Origin: Mucilaginibacter auburnensis
GTDB taxonomy: Bacteria > Bacteroidota > Bacteroidia > Sphingobacteriales > Sphingobacteriaceae
Direction: 5' to 3'
DNA: 64,000 nt
Assembly: GCF_002797815.1 (NCBI RefSeq)
Contig: NZ_PGFJ01000002.1
Location: forward strand, 1,116,001 to 1,180,000
A program made the position numbers and the translations under genes. Within the stretch, counting starts at the first letter, position 1. Every line of letters begins with the position of its first letter. The notes beneath the pieces are model-generated. The model was not told the origin of the DNA. It ran no database searches and saw only the letters and a list, made by a program, of their open reading frames with translations. Positions 37,053-47,101 of this stretch are shown here, piece after piece.

Positions 37053-37376
37053 GTGAAAGATTTCATCGATACCTTCAAAGATTGGGTGGTTGACCTGGGC
37101 GATAAGCACGGGGTTGATCCTGCATTGATCTTCTTTCTATACCTCTTCAGTAAAGTAGGTTTGTTTAGTTTTCTGGGGTGGGGCATTAACAATATCCGAC
37201 GTAAAAGACCTTTTATACTACCGCTCACGCTGGCCGGTGTTGCATTTTGCATTCCGTATACTTATCTAATTATTGCAGGCCGTAACATCCCGGTGTGGGT
37301 GTACGTAATAATAGCTGCGGTATTTGTGTTGGGTTTATATTCTATCTGGCGCAAAATATCAATAAAAGCCAACTAG
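37053..37376 (+). CDS. Small membrane protein, GTG start
   Basis: 107 residues with three predicted membrane helices at about 24-45, 53-75 and 80-99, separated by a basic loop (RRKRPF). A stop lies five codons upstream in frame and no ATG is available, so GTG is taken as the start; AGGAG directly overlaps it. The product is otherwise unknown. It is followed 99 bases later by a PAS sensor protein, but the two may be separate units. Confidence 0.6.
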   Translation: MKDFIDTFKDWVVDLGDKHGVDPALIFFLYLFSKVGLFSFLGWGINNIRRKRPFILPLTLAGVAFCIPYTYLIIAGRNIPVWVYVIIAAVFVLGLYSIWRKISIKAN

Positions 37377-37475
37377 TTTTATCTATTACAATAAATACCT
37401 ATTTTACAGTTAATTAAATTTAAACAGCAAAATAGTATTTACATTTATAAAGACACCTTTCGCAATACCTTATTA

Positions 37476-40400
37476 ATGAGTGCAGCTTCACATACAACAG
37501 GCCAACAATTGTTTGACCTTTTTAGTTCAAGCATTTCCGAGCACGCTATTTGTATGCTTGATTGCGATGGCATTATTTCATTTTGGAACGAGGGTGCCGC
37601 GAATTTTTACAAATACCTGGCCGGCGAGATTGTGGGACAACCTGTTGCCTTGTTGCTGAAGGGACTTTCAATTAAGCAAAATTTAGAACAGGCATTCTCA
37701 AACGGTAGCAGCAACGTTGAAATAACAGTTTGCCGTAAAGATGGCTGGCAGTTTCCGGGCTTTGCCACGTTCAAACCACTTTACCAGAATAGCACTTTGC
37801 AGGGTTATGCGCTTATTGTAGATAGCCTTACTTATACCCGCAAAATGGAATATAGGTTTAACCATCCTGTACAAAATTCAGAAACGAAGGGCTTATTTCA
37901 ACAATTGATAGAACACAGCTATTCGGGCATAACTTTATTTGATGCTGATTTTAACTTTATTTACAGGAACCCGGCAGCTGCACGCATAACAGGCTTTAAC
38001 GATAACGCAAGAGCAGATACCAGCTTTGCTGAAATTGTTCATCCTGCCGACAGAGTAAGAGTAAAAAATACACTTGACATATTACTGCAAACACCCGGAT
38101 GCTCCTTACCATGCAATTTGAGGTCAAGGCACTTTGAAGGGCATTTTATTGAGTTAGAGGGCGTATTCACCAACTGGTTACAGGAGCCCGAGATCCGTGC
38201 TATAGTTCTCAACTTTCACGATGTTACCGAAAAACATAAAAAAGAAGAAACGCTTAAGCAGGCTTTTACTGAGTTATCTGATTATAAGCAGGCGCTTGAT
38301 GCCAGCGCAATAGTGGCAATAACCGATCAAAGAGGAGTTATAAAACACGTAAACGATAATTTCTGCAAAATATCCGGCTACAGCAAGGATGAGCTTATTG
38401 GTCAGGATCATCGTATAGTGAATTCCACCTTTCACGACAAGGCCTTTATGAAGAACTTATGGCGCACTATAGCAGCGGGCAATGTTTGGAAAGGTGATAT
38501 ATGCAACCGCCGTAAAGACGGCGACATTTACTGGGTGGCAACTACCATTGTGCCTTTCTTAAATGATAAAGGCAAGCCATACCGATACGTAGCTATTCGT
38601 TTTGATCGTACTGAAGGCAAAATGATAAAAAAGGAGCTCATTGAAAAAAATGAGCAGATAAGCAGTTTGTTGGAAAGTATTAACGATGGATTTATTGGAG
38701 TTGATCACGACCTTCGTTATAACTATGTTAACAAGCGTACTTGCGAGATAGTTGGTTTACTCCCTGAAGAAATGATCGGCAAAACAATGTGGGAGCTATT
38801 TCCGGATGTTGTTGGCACGCCTACATGGCATGCTATAGAAGAAGCACGTATAACAGGCCAACCGGTAACTAATGAAGATTATTACGCTCCGTTTGATCTT
38901 TGGCAGGAAAACCGCATTTACCCCACAGCCAATGGCTTGTCAATTTTTATTAGTGATATAGGATGGCGCAAGCGGGAAGAACAGCAAAAAGCTTTATTGG
39001 CAGACATTAGCCAGATATTTAATCAAATGGAGCCGCCGCCGCTACTGCTGCAACAGGTAATGAAAAAAGTATTAGCATTGAGCAGCTGCTTTTGTTTGGC
39101 TGAGACCTGGTTGGTTAACAGAGATTTAAAACATATTAAATTAGCCTCACAAGCAGCTGCTGACGAACGCTATAATCTTTTTTTTGAAGATCACCCCCAT
39201 ATGCGCCAACTTGACAAAGGCAACGGTCTGCCGGGAATTACATGGATGAATGGGAATGTAGAATTTTGGCCTGATCTGGCAAACAGGAAGGACTTTTTGC
39301 GGCGTGAAGCGGCTACCAAAGCCCAACTCATTTCCGCCCTTGGCGTTCCTTTACGGTATAACGGCAATGTGATCGGCGTATTATTGATCGGCCTTACCGG
39401 TAACGAAAGACCCGGTTATATGGATGATGGCACCCTTAACAGGTTGGGCGATTACCTTGGTACCACTATCACCCGCAGACAATTAGAAAATGAAGTACGT
39501 GATATTTTTGAGGCGGCATCAGATATTATTTGCATAGTAGGAATGGACCGTCAGTTTAAAAAAGTTAACCCGGCCATGTGCCGAATGTTGGGTTACACCG
39601 AAGCAGAATTATTAAACATGACAGTTGATGACTTTGTTCATCCTGATGACCGACCCGAAAGTAAGAAACGGATGGAACTCTTTAAAAATGAAAGTTTTCG
39701 TTCAGTGTATTTTGAAAACCGCTACATTACGCGTTCAGGCGCTGTTATTAACCTGGCTTGGACAGCCGCGCGCGGTAATGAGGAAGATGTAATGTTCTCA
39801 ATAGGTAAAAACATTACCGATAAGAAAAAAGCAGAAGAAGAAGCGATCAGGCTTTTAAATGAGCGAAATACTATATTAGAAAGTATCGGTGACGCTTTCT
39901 TTTCTTTAGATACGAATTGGATGGTTCAATATTGGAACCATGTTGCTGAAAAAGAATTAAAAACACCAAAAGAAAAAATTTTAGGGCAGAATATATGGCA
40001 GGTCTATCCGGATACAGTTAAATCTTTATCATACATCAAATATCACAAAGCTATGTCTTCAGGAAAGGCTTTGCGGTTTGAAGATTATTATCCACCACTT
40101 GGAAAATGGTATGATATTAACGTTTATCCATCTTCCAACGGCTTGTCAATATTCTTTAAAGATATTACACCAAGGAAAAAGGCAGAGCAGGAACTTAAAG
40201 AACAAGCTGAAGCATTGTCGGTATCGCAAAAACGCTATGCGGACCTTTTCCAATTAAGCCCATTACCCAAATTTGTATTCGATAGCGAAACTTTAGCTTT
40301 TTTAGATGTTAACCGCGCCGCAGTAATTCATTATGGTTATACTCGCGAAGAGTTTTTAAAAATGACACTACGCGATATCCGTCCGGCATCTGAAATATCA

Positions 40401-40832
40401 AAGCTGGAAGACTCACAAAAAAGCCCGATGAGCAGCTCTTTCCTCTATAAACCAGGTATCTTTACCCACAGAAAGAAAAACGGCGAGTTGATAAAAGTTG
40501 ACATTACGAGTAGCGGACTTGACTATAATGGACGGTCGGCGCGCATAGCGCTGGCAATGGATGTAACTGAACAGCTAAATCACCTTGATGCTATTGAAAC
40601 TCAAAATAAAAAGCTGAGGGAAATATCATGGATGCAATCGCACGTTATACGTGCTCCGTTGTCAAGAATAATGGGCCTTGTAGAGTTGTTCAACAATACC
40701 CAATGTAACGAAAAAGAGGTTGCAGAAATTTTAGCATACGTAAAGCTATCTGCTAATGAACTGGATGACGTTATTAAGGCAATAACCAAAAACGCCAATG
40801 AACGAATTGATAGCCGGTCATCATCGCTTTAA
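37476..40832 (+). CDS. Multi-PAS sensor with HisKA-like end but no ATPase domain
   Basis: 1118 residues, cytoplasmic. About seven PAS/PAC modules (e.g. FNEDAFFSLD-like and DVTEKHKKEE ends) flank a GAF-like domain near 505-665 (QVMKKVLALSSCFCLAETWL). It ends in a dimerisation/phospho-acceptor helix WMQSHVIRAPLSRIMGLVEL with His1056 and then stops; no N, G1 or G2 box of a HATPase follows. Such PAS-only forms are frequent in Bacteroidetes and could receive phosphate from another kinase. The next gene, 113 bases on, is a complete PAS histidine kinase, a natural partner. Confidence 0.88.
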   Translation: MSAASHTTGQQLFDLFSSSISEHAICMLDCDGIISFWNEGAANFYKYLAGEIVGQPVALLLKGLSIKQNLEQAFSNGSSNVEITVCRKDGWQFPGFATFKPLYQNSTLQGYALIVDSLTYTRKMEYRFNHPVQNSETKGLFQQLIEHSYSGITLFDADFNFIYRNPAAARITGFNDNARADTSFAEIVHPADRVRVKNTLDILLQTPGCSLPCNLRSRHFEGHFIELEGVFTNWLQEPEIRAIVLNFHDVTEKHKKEETLKQAFTELSDYKQALDASAIVAITDQRGVIKHVNDNFCKISGYSKDELIGQDHRIVNSTFHDKAFMKNLWRTIAAGNVWKGDICNRRKDGDIYWVATTIVPFLNDKGKPYRYVAIRFDRTEGKMIKKELIEKNEQISSLLESINDGFIGVDHDLRYNYVNKRTCEIVGLLPEEMIGKTMWELFPDVVGTPTWHAIEEARITGQPVTNEDYYAPFDLWQENRIYPTANGLSIFISDIGWRKREEQQKALLADISQIFNQMEPPPLLLQQVMKKVLALSSCFCLAETWLVNRDLKHIKLASQAAADERYNLFFEDHPHMRQLDKGNGLPGITWMNGNVEFWPDLANRKDFLRREAATKAQLISALGVPLRYNGNVIGVLLIGLTGNERPGYMDDGTLNRLGDYLGTTITRRQLENEVRDIFEAASDIICIVGMDRQFKKVNPAMCRMLGYTEAELLNMTVDDFVHPDDRPESKKRMELFKNESFRSVYFENRYITRSGAVINLAWTAARGNEEDVMFSIGKNITDKKKAEEEAIRLLNERNTILESIGDAFFSLDTNWMVQYWNHVAEKELKTPKEKILGQNIWQVYPDTVKSLSYIKYHKAMSSGKALRFEDYYPPLGKWYDINVYPSSNGLSIFFKDITPRKKAEQELKEQAEALSVSQKRYADLFQLSPLPKFVFDSETLAFLDVNRAAVIHYGYTREEFLKMTLRDIRPASEISKLEDSQKSPMSSSFLYKPGIFTHRKKNGELIKVDITSSGLDYNGRSARIALAMDVTEQLNHLDAIETQNKKLREISWMQSHVIRAPLSRIMGLVELFNNTQCNEKEVAEILAYVKLSANELDDVIKAITKNANERIDSRSSSL

Positions 40833-40945
40833 CACCTATGGATATGCTGCCTTCAAACTTACACCCAATTAGAGTGAAGCATTTTGTAAACAATTATTAG
40901 CAACACAGGTTGGTAGTTGGTATTATAATTGCAAAGGGCTACGTC

Positions 40946-42952
40946 ATGTTAACAGACCAAATGTTATTGGATATATTGTCAAAGTCAAAAGACGCTACCG
41001 CGGTTTATGACAGTGCAGACCTGCATATAAGGTTTGTTAACCAATCTATGCTTGCACTATGGGGTAAAAACTTCTCTGTTAAAGGAAAAACAATAGAAGA
41101 TGCTTTGCCCGAACTGCATGACCAACCATTTTTTGACATTCTTAAAAAGATTTGGCAAACCGGCGAAACCTATTCGGCTACCAATACACCCGCATCATTA
41201 ATGATTGACGGTGAGTTAAAAACATCATTTTTTGATTTTGAATATCGCGCCATTTTAAATGAAGAGGGCCAAACCTACGCAATACTCCACACTTCAGCTG
41301 ATGTTACACAACGGGTTGAAGCCTTTAAACAGGTTCAGGAAAAGCAGGAGCATGAAGAGCTGCTTCATTTAAAAATGACGGTGGCCAATAAAAATCTATC
41401 AACGGCCAACCGCGAGCTCCAAACCTACAACGATAGCATCAGCAGGCTTAACATTCTGCTGCAAGAGTCTGAAACCGACTTTAAACGTTTGGTTCAACAG
41501 GCCCCTGTTGCTATTCTGGTGTTTAGAGGGGCAGATATGGTTATTGATATTGCTAACCATGCCATGCTTGAAATTTTAAATAAAGACACAAGCATTATTG
41601 GGAAGCCTTTACTACAGGGCCTGCCCGAAATTGAGGGAGCAACGGCTGTTGATATGTTATTTGAGGTATTTAACACAGGCAAGGCATTAGATGGGAACGA
41701 AGCACCTGTGCCCATGATGCGCGATGGTGTATTAGAAACCCGCTACTTTAATTTCAGCTACAGGCCGCTTAGAGATGAGACCGGAGTTGTTGGCGTAATG
41801 GATATTGCAGTTGACGTAACCGAACAGGTATTAGCACGCAAAAACCTGGAAGATATAATAGCTGAAAAAACCGAACTGGCTAAAACACTCCGTTCCAGCG
41901 AAACAAGACTGCAAGGTATTTTAGATACCATGGCCGAAGGCGTAGGTATTATTGATGCTAACGGACAAATGGTTTATGCTAACCCAATGGCGCAACGTAT
42001 TTTAGGGCTCTCGGAAGACGAAATAAAAAAACGCACTTACGGCGATGCTCGCTGGCAAAACCTGCGTTTAGATGGTTCACCTTTGCCTGATGAGGAACAC
42101 CCAATGGCTATAATGATGCGTACCGGGCTTGCCAGTTATGACCAGGAAATTGCTGTACAGCCACCAGTTGGCGAACGCATGTACATATCTATCAACTCGG
42201 CCCCTATTTTTGATGAGCGAGGCACACTCACCGGCGGCATAGGCACGTTTATGGATGTTACCAATCGCCGTAAAATGATGATACAAAAAGACGATTTCAT
42301 CAGTGTGGCCAGTCATGAACTTAAAACACCTGTTACCGCGCTTAAAGCAGCCTTACAGCTATTAGAGCGCATGAAGAAGGATGTTAACCCGAACAAGTTT
42401 GAGAAGCTGTTATCCCAGGCAAATAAAAGCCTGAATAAGCTAAGTGACCTGATCAACAGCTTGCTTAACAGCAACCGCATTAGTCAGGGCCGCTTCCCTA
42501 TTCATAAAACTAAATTCTCTATTGCCGAACTAATTAACGAATGTTGCCAGCATGTGCGCACTGTGGGCGAGCATGACATTATATTTACCGGCGACCTGAA
42601 CCTGCAAATAACTGCTGATGAACAATTACTGGATCAGGTTATTGTCAACCTGGTTAACAATGCTGTTAAATACGCCCCAAAATCAAGAGAGATCAAAATA
42701 AGTGTTGAGGAACTTCCGAACCAGGTGAAGGTATCGGTTACAGACTCAGGGCCGGGGATACCGGCCGATAAGGTGAAACACATTTTTGAACGTTATTACC
42801 AGGCCGACAGCGATAACCGGCAATTCTCAGGGCTGGGCTTAGGCTTGTACATCAGCGCAGAGATCATCCACAAACATGGCGGTGAAATAGGTGTTGACAG
42901 CGAGCCGGGAAACGGCAGTACATTTTGGTTTACATTGCCGTTGGGTGAGTAA
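40946..42952 (+). CDS. PAS-domain sensor histidine kinase
   Basis: 668 residues from the ATG with AAAGGG 9 bases upstream; an in-frame TTG 36 bases earlier is not used. Three PAS modules (about 12-115, 170-290 and 300-435), a coiled coil near 120-165, HisKA with His457 in VASHELKTPVTAL, and a full HATPase (NLVNNAVKYAP, DSGPGIP, GLGLGLYIS). No membrane helix, so it senses cytoplasmic redox or ligands. It follows the ATPase-less PAS protein in the same direction. No response regulator is adjacent. Convergent with the DUF4132 gene, 15 bases apart. Confidence 0.92.
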   Translation: MLTDQMLLDILSKSKDATAVYDSADLHIRFVNQSMLALWGKNFSVKGKTIEDALPELHDQPFFDILKKIWQTGETYSATNTPASLMIDGELKTSFFDFEYRAILNEEGQTYAILHTSADVTQRVEAFKQVQEKQEHEELLHLKMTVANKNLSTANRELQTYNDSISRLNILLQESETDFKRLVQQAPVAILVFRGADMVIDIANHAMLEILNKDTSIIGKPLLQGLPEIEGATAVDMLFEVFNTGKALDGNEAPVPMMRDGVLETRYFNFSYRPLRDETGVVGVMDIAVDVTEQVLARKNLEDIIAEKTELAKTLRSSETRLQGILDTMAEGVGIIDANGQMVYANPMAQRILGLSEDEIKKRTYGDARWQNLRLDGSPLPDEEHPMAIMMRTGLASYDQEIAVQPPVGERMYISINSAPIFDERGTLTGGIGTFMDVTNRRKMMIQKDDFISVASHELKTPVTALKAALQLLERMKKDVNPNKFEKLLSQANKSLNKLSDLINSLLNSNRISQGRFPIHKTKFSIAELINECCQHVRTVGEHDIIFTGDLNLQITADEQLLDQVIVNLVNNAVKYAPKSREIKISVEELPNQVKVSVTDSGPGIPADKVKHIFERYYQADSDNRQFSGLGLGLYISAEIIHKHGGEIGVDSEPGNGSTFWFTLPLGE

Positions 42953-42967
42953 TTTAGCTTTGTTTAT

Positions 42968-45547
42968 CTATCGCGTTTTTATTTGTGATGTAATGGTTTT
43001 ATCTGTTATTTTATCATCATCAGCCAACATGAGTGCCTTTGACAGGATGACCGAAAGACCGGCATCGCCCTCAAAAGGGATAAAGAGATTGTCTGATACG
43101 TTTGTTTTTGTTCTATCTGGCACTATGCACAAATACTGATCATTAGGCTCCATTAAAATATTGGTGCTGCCAATGTGAATCTTATAAGTTCGTAGCTTTC
43201 CTTCAACAACCAAAAACTTATCCTTAATAGCGGCAACTTTGTTTATTTTTAAGCGAGGCAACAGTCCCTCAAGTATTTCTTTACGATTTTTGGCCAGTTC
43301 AGAAAGGTCTCCGAAAGAGTAAGCCCTCCAATAAGTATTAAGAGCCACAACACCACCCGAATCCTGCCAGTTAGGGTCATTACCTATGCTTGCTACTCCT
43401 ACAAAAAGGTCAACATCGCGCAACACTTCCGTAAAAGGCAAAGCAGGTACATCAATCAAATTAACAACTTCTCCGTCGGCAATACGTGTAAACCTTATTT
43501 GGTCAGTAGCCACATAATTCCATATTCCTGTTTCGTTAAAAGCATCGTCGGCAGCAACCTCGTTTATCCAAAACTCGGCTTTAAGTCCGTATTCAGGCAG
43601 TTGTAATTGCGCGCTACCATTATTAATTCCATTATCGAAAGCGCCCATTAGTGCATACTTCCAGCCACGGGTTTTAGCCAGCATATTAAACTGATGTTGC
43701 TTTAGCACGTGTGCCGCCATACGGTTACTGTATACGCGTGTATTCAGTTCGGCTTCGGTTAACAAGTAAACCTCTCTAAAGCCTTGCTTTAGCGGTTGTT
43801 GAATTTGATTACTGATCAGATAATTTCGCCATTGTTTAACTTCTTGCACCGATGCTGTTGCCGGGTGCCACAATGATATGAGCGCACCAACTTCCGGTAA
43901 AACTACTGTTCCGGTACTATCAACCCATTCATCATCTTTTTTTATAACCGATACTGTGTTGCCGCTAATTGTAATATTCCAGATGATTTTCTTTGCGATG
44001 AACGATATAAGTCCATGGTTAAGATAATACTCGTTAAAGTAATCCATGCTCATTTTTCTGCTGCTTCTTAGCATCCGGTCTATCCTGTCGCGTTGTGCCG
44101 ATGTTGCAACATCAACCTGCTTTTGCACTTCTTTAATTTTCTTTATGCGTGTGCTTTGCTGGTCTTTCAACGATACCGGAACAGATTTTTGTGGTGTGCC
44201 GTCTGCCTTTATCCAGCTAAGTTCTGATTTACCTATACCCGTTACGTGTAATTCGCACGTATAGTTTTCAAATTCAAAAATGCGTTTACCAGCTATTAAA
44301 CCCAAGCCGTCAACAGCCATATCTTCAATTTCGTGTATAGTAACACCTTTGTCATCAGCAGCCTGTTCAATATAACGTTCAATAGTTTGCTGGGCCGATG
44401 CTTGTTTTACCCGCAATTTCAAACGCGACAAATGACCAATACCATCAAGGCCTTTTGAAGTAAAGAGCGCGAATAGGCAAGCGTTACCTATAGCCGCTGC
44501 CACAGGCCCTACACCCGGCATTTTTTTATAGCATCGCTCAGCCAGTTTTGCCAAATTATTGAGCGTATTACTGTCATGAAAGTGCGCACACATCCAAACA
44601 AAGCCTTTAATGGCATCAACGCTAACTCCGTTCAGAAAAACAGATGTTGAATAACTGTAACCGGATGAGTTGTGAACTGTGGTAATCTCTTTTAAGCCAA
44701 TAACAAACGCAAACCAATCATTAACAATGCTTTTAAATTTATCAACCCCAAGTTGCTTAAACAACACTTTGGTTTCATTCAAGTACTTGGCCGAAGGCTT
44801 GGCACCGCTTGCTTTTATAGCCCGTGCTATTAACTGGTACCATATTTCACGTTCATTAAGTGGAAGGTTGTTAATAACGTTGTTGGCATACATTGCAAAT
44901 CTGTCCTCGCCCAAAAAAAGTGTAGGCTTAATTTCTTCCGGTTGAGCTATTGAGGTAAATAACAGTGCGTTAATCTTTTCAATAATCTTTAGCTTTTCCT
45001 TTTGGAGGTAATGGTCTGTAATTTTTTCAAACACATTCTTAATGTCAGTCAAGGGCTCCAACATTCCTTCAGGAACACCATTTTTGTATTGCCTGGATAG
45101 CTGATTGATCATTGCCAATACCGGCCATCTGTTAAGTGCCGCCCAATCCCATTTCTTGTTCTGCAAAAAAGCCTCAATCAATCTTTTCAGGTCATCCTCG
45201 TTAATTGTCAGCTTTGTTTTAAACAGTTGCGCTAAATAAGCTTCCGCTACAGCAATTTTTTGCCAGTTTTCGTCTGAGGAAGAATAAGACTTTATTTCTC
45301 TATAGAACTTTGCTATCTCAACTATACAGTAGATGATAAAGTCAATTTTCTTCTTATCGTCCCAATTGACAACATTATTTGCGTATTCATTGATCGAATT
45401 AAGCTTCATACCCCAAAAGTATCCACCGAGCCTTTTTTGTTCGGCATGTGTTTGGGCAAGAACCTTATCAAATTCACTTTCAGACAGGCTTGTAACGGAG
45501 GATACGGTATTTGAAAATGCCTGTTTAATTTTATCAAGCAAGCCCAT
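42968..45547 (-). CDS. DUF4132-family protein
   Basis: 859 residues from MGLLDKIKQAF, preceded by a strong GGAGG 6 bases upstream; a TTG start 4 codons earlier is rejected. The C-terminal third matches the DUF4132 (MolR/YehI-like) family: GWKYALMGAFDNGINNGSAQ, DQIRFTRIADGEVVNLIDVP, ending SVILSKALMLADDDKI. Helical repeats fill residues 20-480. A WGR domain, common in this family, is absent. Its function is unknown; links to molybdate or to stress are only hearsay for this family. It is translationally coupled to the upstream 129-residue gene. Confidence 0.85.
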   Translation of the reverse strand: MGLLDKIKQAFSNTVSSVTSLSESEFDKVLAQTHAEQKRLGGYFWGMKLNSINEYANNVVNWDDKKKIDFIIYCIVEIAKFYREIKSYSSSDENWQKIAVAEAYLAQLFKTKLTINEDDLKRLIEAFLQNKKWDWAALNRWPVLAMINQLSRQYKNGVPEGMLEPLTDIKNVFEKITDHYLQKEKLKIIEKINALLFTSIAQPEEIKPTLFLGEDRFAMYANNVINNLPLNEREIWYQLIARAIKASGAKPSAKYLNETKVLFKQLGVDKFKSIVNDWFAFVIGLKEITTVHNSSGYSYSTSVFLNGVSVDAIKGFVWMCAHFHDSNTLNNLAKLAERCYKKMPGVGPVAAAIGNACLFALFTSKGLDGIGHLSRLKLRVKQASAQQTIERYIEQAADDKGVTIHEIEDMAVDGLGLIAGKRIFEFENYTCELHVTGIGKSELSWIKADGTPQKSVPVSLKDQQSTRIKKIKEVQKQVDVATSAQRDRIDRMLRSSRKMSMDYFNEYYLNHGLISFIAKKIIWNITISGNTVSVIKKDDEWVDSTGTVVLPEVGALISLWHPATASVQEVKQWRNYLISNQIQQPLKQGFREVYLLTEAELNTRVYSNRMAAHVLKQHQFNMLAKTRGWKYALMGAFDNGINNGSAQLQLPEYGLKAEFWINEVAADDAFNETGIWNYVATDQIRFTRIADGEVVNLIDVPALPFTEVLRDVDLFVGVASIGNDPNWQDSGGVVALNTYWRAYSFGDLSELAKNRKEILEGLLPRLKINKVAAIKDKFLVVEGKLRTYKIHIGSTNILMEPNDQYLCIVPDRTKTNVSDNLFIPFEGDAGLSVILSKALMLADDDKITDKTITSQIKTR

Positions 45548-45548
45548 A

Positions 45549-45938
45549 TCAACCTCCAACTAAGGGTGTAAGTTTAATAAAGCTTATAAGGGTACTATCT
45601 GTAAGCTCAACCTTCTGTTCCAGGCCTTCAGACTGCATATTATCTACCAAAACAAAAAAGCCATTGCTTTGAAAAGCGGCCAAAGCAACATAAACCTGCT
45701 TTTCAGCATCAATAATTTTTTTATACTTTACCTTGTAGCCATTTAGGGTTTGTTCGGCTTCGGTTGGCTCAACAAGCCCCGTAAAATAATCGGGCATGCG
45801 GTTGTTGTAGAATTCAACTTCCTGAAGTACCCTTGCCGAGATAATGTCACGGATAGTAACTATTTCAGTTTTGAACTCAACGTTCAGTTCCCGCAGTATT
45901 TTGCCGCCAAAGGTTTCATCTTTTATGGTGATAATCAT
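45549..45938 (-). CDS. Small partner protein of the DUF4132 gene
   Basis: 129 residues, no signal peptide. The N-terminal part (MIITIKDETFGGKILRELNV) is beta-rich; the rest alternates helices and strands (SARVLQEVEFYNNRMPDYF). I recall such small proteins next to DUF4132 genes but know no function. Its stop TGA is one base from the ATG of the DUF4132 gene, and the Shine-Dalgarno of that gene lies inside its own 3' end, a strong sign of coupled translation and a shared complex or pathway. Confidence 0.7.
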   Translation of the reverse strand: MIITIKDETFGGKILRELNVEFKTEIVTIRDIISARVLQEVEFYNNRMPDYFTGLVEPTEAEQTLNGYKVKYKKIIDAEKQVYVALAAFQSNGFFVLVDNMQSEGLEQKVELTDSTLISFIKLTPLVGG

Positions 45939-46134
45939 AAAGGGCTCAGATTAGTAATGTAAATATACTGCTAAAAAACATCCTTCCAGGTAATTTTCAA
46001 ACTACAAATAAAAAATTGCGCGTAACCTAACAATACTGTAAACGCCATGTTTATAAATTACTACTCGCCGTTCAACATCCATATTCTTTCCGTTCAAACG
46101 GCCGCAACAGCGGTTAATCATTTAAAAATTTAGA

Positions 46135-46401
46135 ATGGAAAGCACCCAGATATTAGGATTGGTGGCCGGCGTATGCACATCAGCAGCCAGTTTACCTCAA
46201 ATTATTACCACCATCAAAACCAAAAAAGCGGCTGATGTATCGCCGTTTATGTTTATTGTGTTACTCACCGGCAACTCCCTATGGGTATGGTATGGATTCA
46301 TTAAATCAGACTTCCCCATCATTGCCACCAATATCGTATCTATAATTTTATCGGGGGTTATGCTTTATCTCAAGTTTAAGTACCACAAGAAAGATGAGTA
46401 G
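46135..46401 (+). CDS. SemiSWEET sugar transporter
   Basis: 88 residues with three membrane helices, the triple-helix-bundle half of a SWEET. The PQ motif is clear (CTSAASLPQIITTIKTK) and so is the later SLWVWYGFIKSDFP. SemiSWEETs form homodimers that let sugars diffuse across the inner membrane. It is a single gene, convergent with the AlkD-like gene 22 bases away. Confidence 0.9.
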   Translation: MESTQILGLVAGVCTSAASLPQIITTIKTKKAADVSPFMFIVLLTGNSLWVWYGFIKSDFPIIATNIVSIILSGVMLYLKFKYHKKDE

Positions 46402-46423
46402 AAATTGAACGCATTCATGCAGA

Positions 46424-47092
46424 TCATTTGCTGCCGCGTTTCACCATCTCATTGATCCATATCGGTGCGAACGGCGAGGTACACCCTTTTGATACCGGGT
46501 AATCACGGAAAATGCCTAAGCGTTCTCCTATTGCCAAAGCCCGCTCACGCAACGGAGGGTGATGAATGCCTATGTAAGCCAGGGCCGTGTTCATGGTCCA
46601 CTGTACTTCGGGCGCGGCGGTGGGCATTTCTGTTTCAATACGATCAAGCAATGCGGGCAGATCCAAACCTGCTGCATCCCGTGCAATCTTACTTGCAGTA
46701 AGGCTCCATCCGGCCCGGGCGGTCATAGGATCGTCGCTTTGCATCCAGCGTATACGCAACTGTTCCTTCTCAGGATGCTCCTTAATAACATAGCTGCTCA
46801 GCCAGTCTGCCGCCCACGGGAACCGCTCTGAACGCACCATGGTGTCCAACTCATCAACAGAAAGTTCTTTCGGCACCATGACGAGGATAGCTACCAGCCG
46901 CGCCTCCACATTTCCGGTGGCCCAAAGTTCAAGTGCCAGCTTATGGTTGGTTTTTAAAGCCTTGGCTACGGCACGTATATCGCCCATTTTAACACCAAAC
47001 TGATTAGGGCTGGCGCCGCGCTTAGCGTTTTGCACACGAACTTTTTCATCGCCAAGGGCTTCTAATTTGCCGAGTACTTCTGTAGCGGTCAT
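46424..47092 (-). CDS. DNA alkylation repair protein (AlkD-like HEAT repeat)
   Basis: 222 residues. All-helical HEAT-repeat protein with the family segments RGASPNQFGVKMGDIRAVAK, ELWATGNVEARLVAILVMVP and RSERFPWAADWLSSYVI; the Trp/Asp pair in WAADW is consistent with AlkD-type glycosylases that remove bulky or cationic alkyl bases without base flipping. It lies 9 bases after the TPR gene in the same direction and is probably co-transcribed. Confidence 0.88.
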   Translation of the reverse strand: MTATEVLGKLEALGDEKVRVQNAKRGASPNQFGVKMGDIRAVAKALKTNHKLALELWATGNVEARLVAILVMVPKELSVDELDTMVRSERFPWAADWLSSYVIKEHPEKEQLRIRWMQSDDPMTARAGWSLTASKIARDAAGLDLPALLDRIETEMPTAAPEVQWTMNTALAYIGIHHPPLRERALAIGERLGIFRDYPVSKGCTSPFAPIWINEMVKRGSK

Positions 47093-47101
47093 TGGATGTT
47101 T

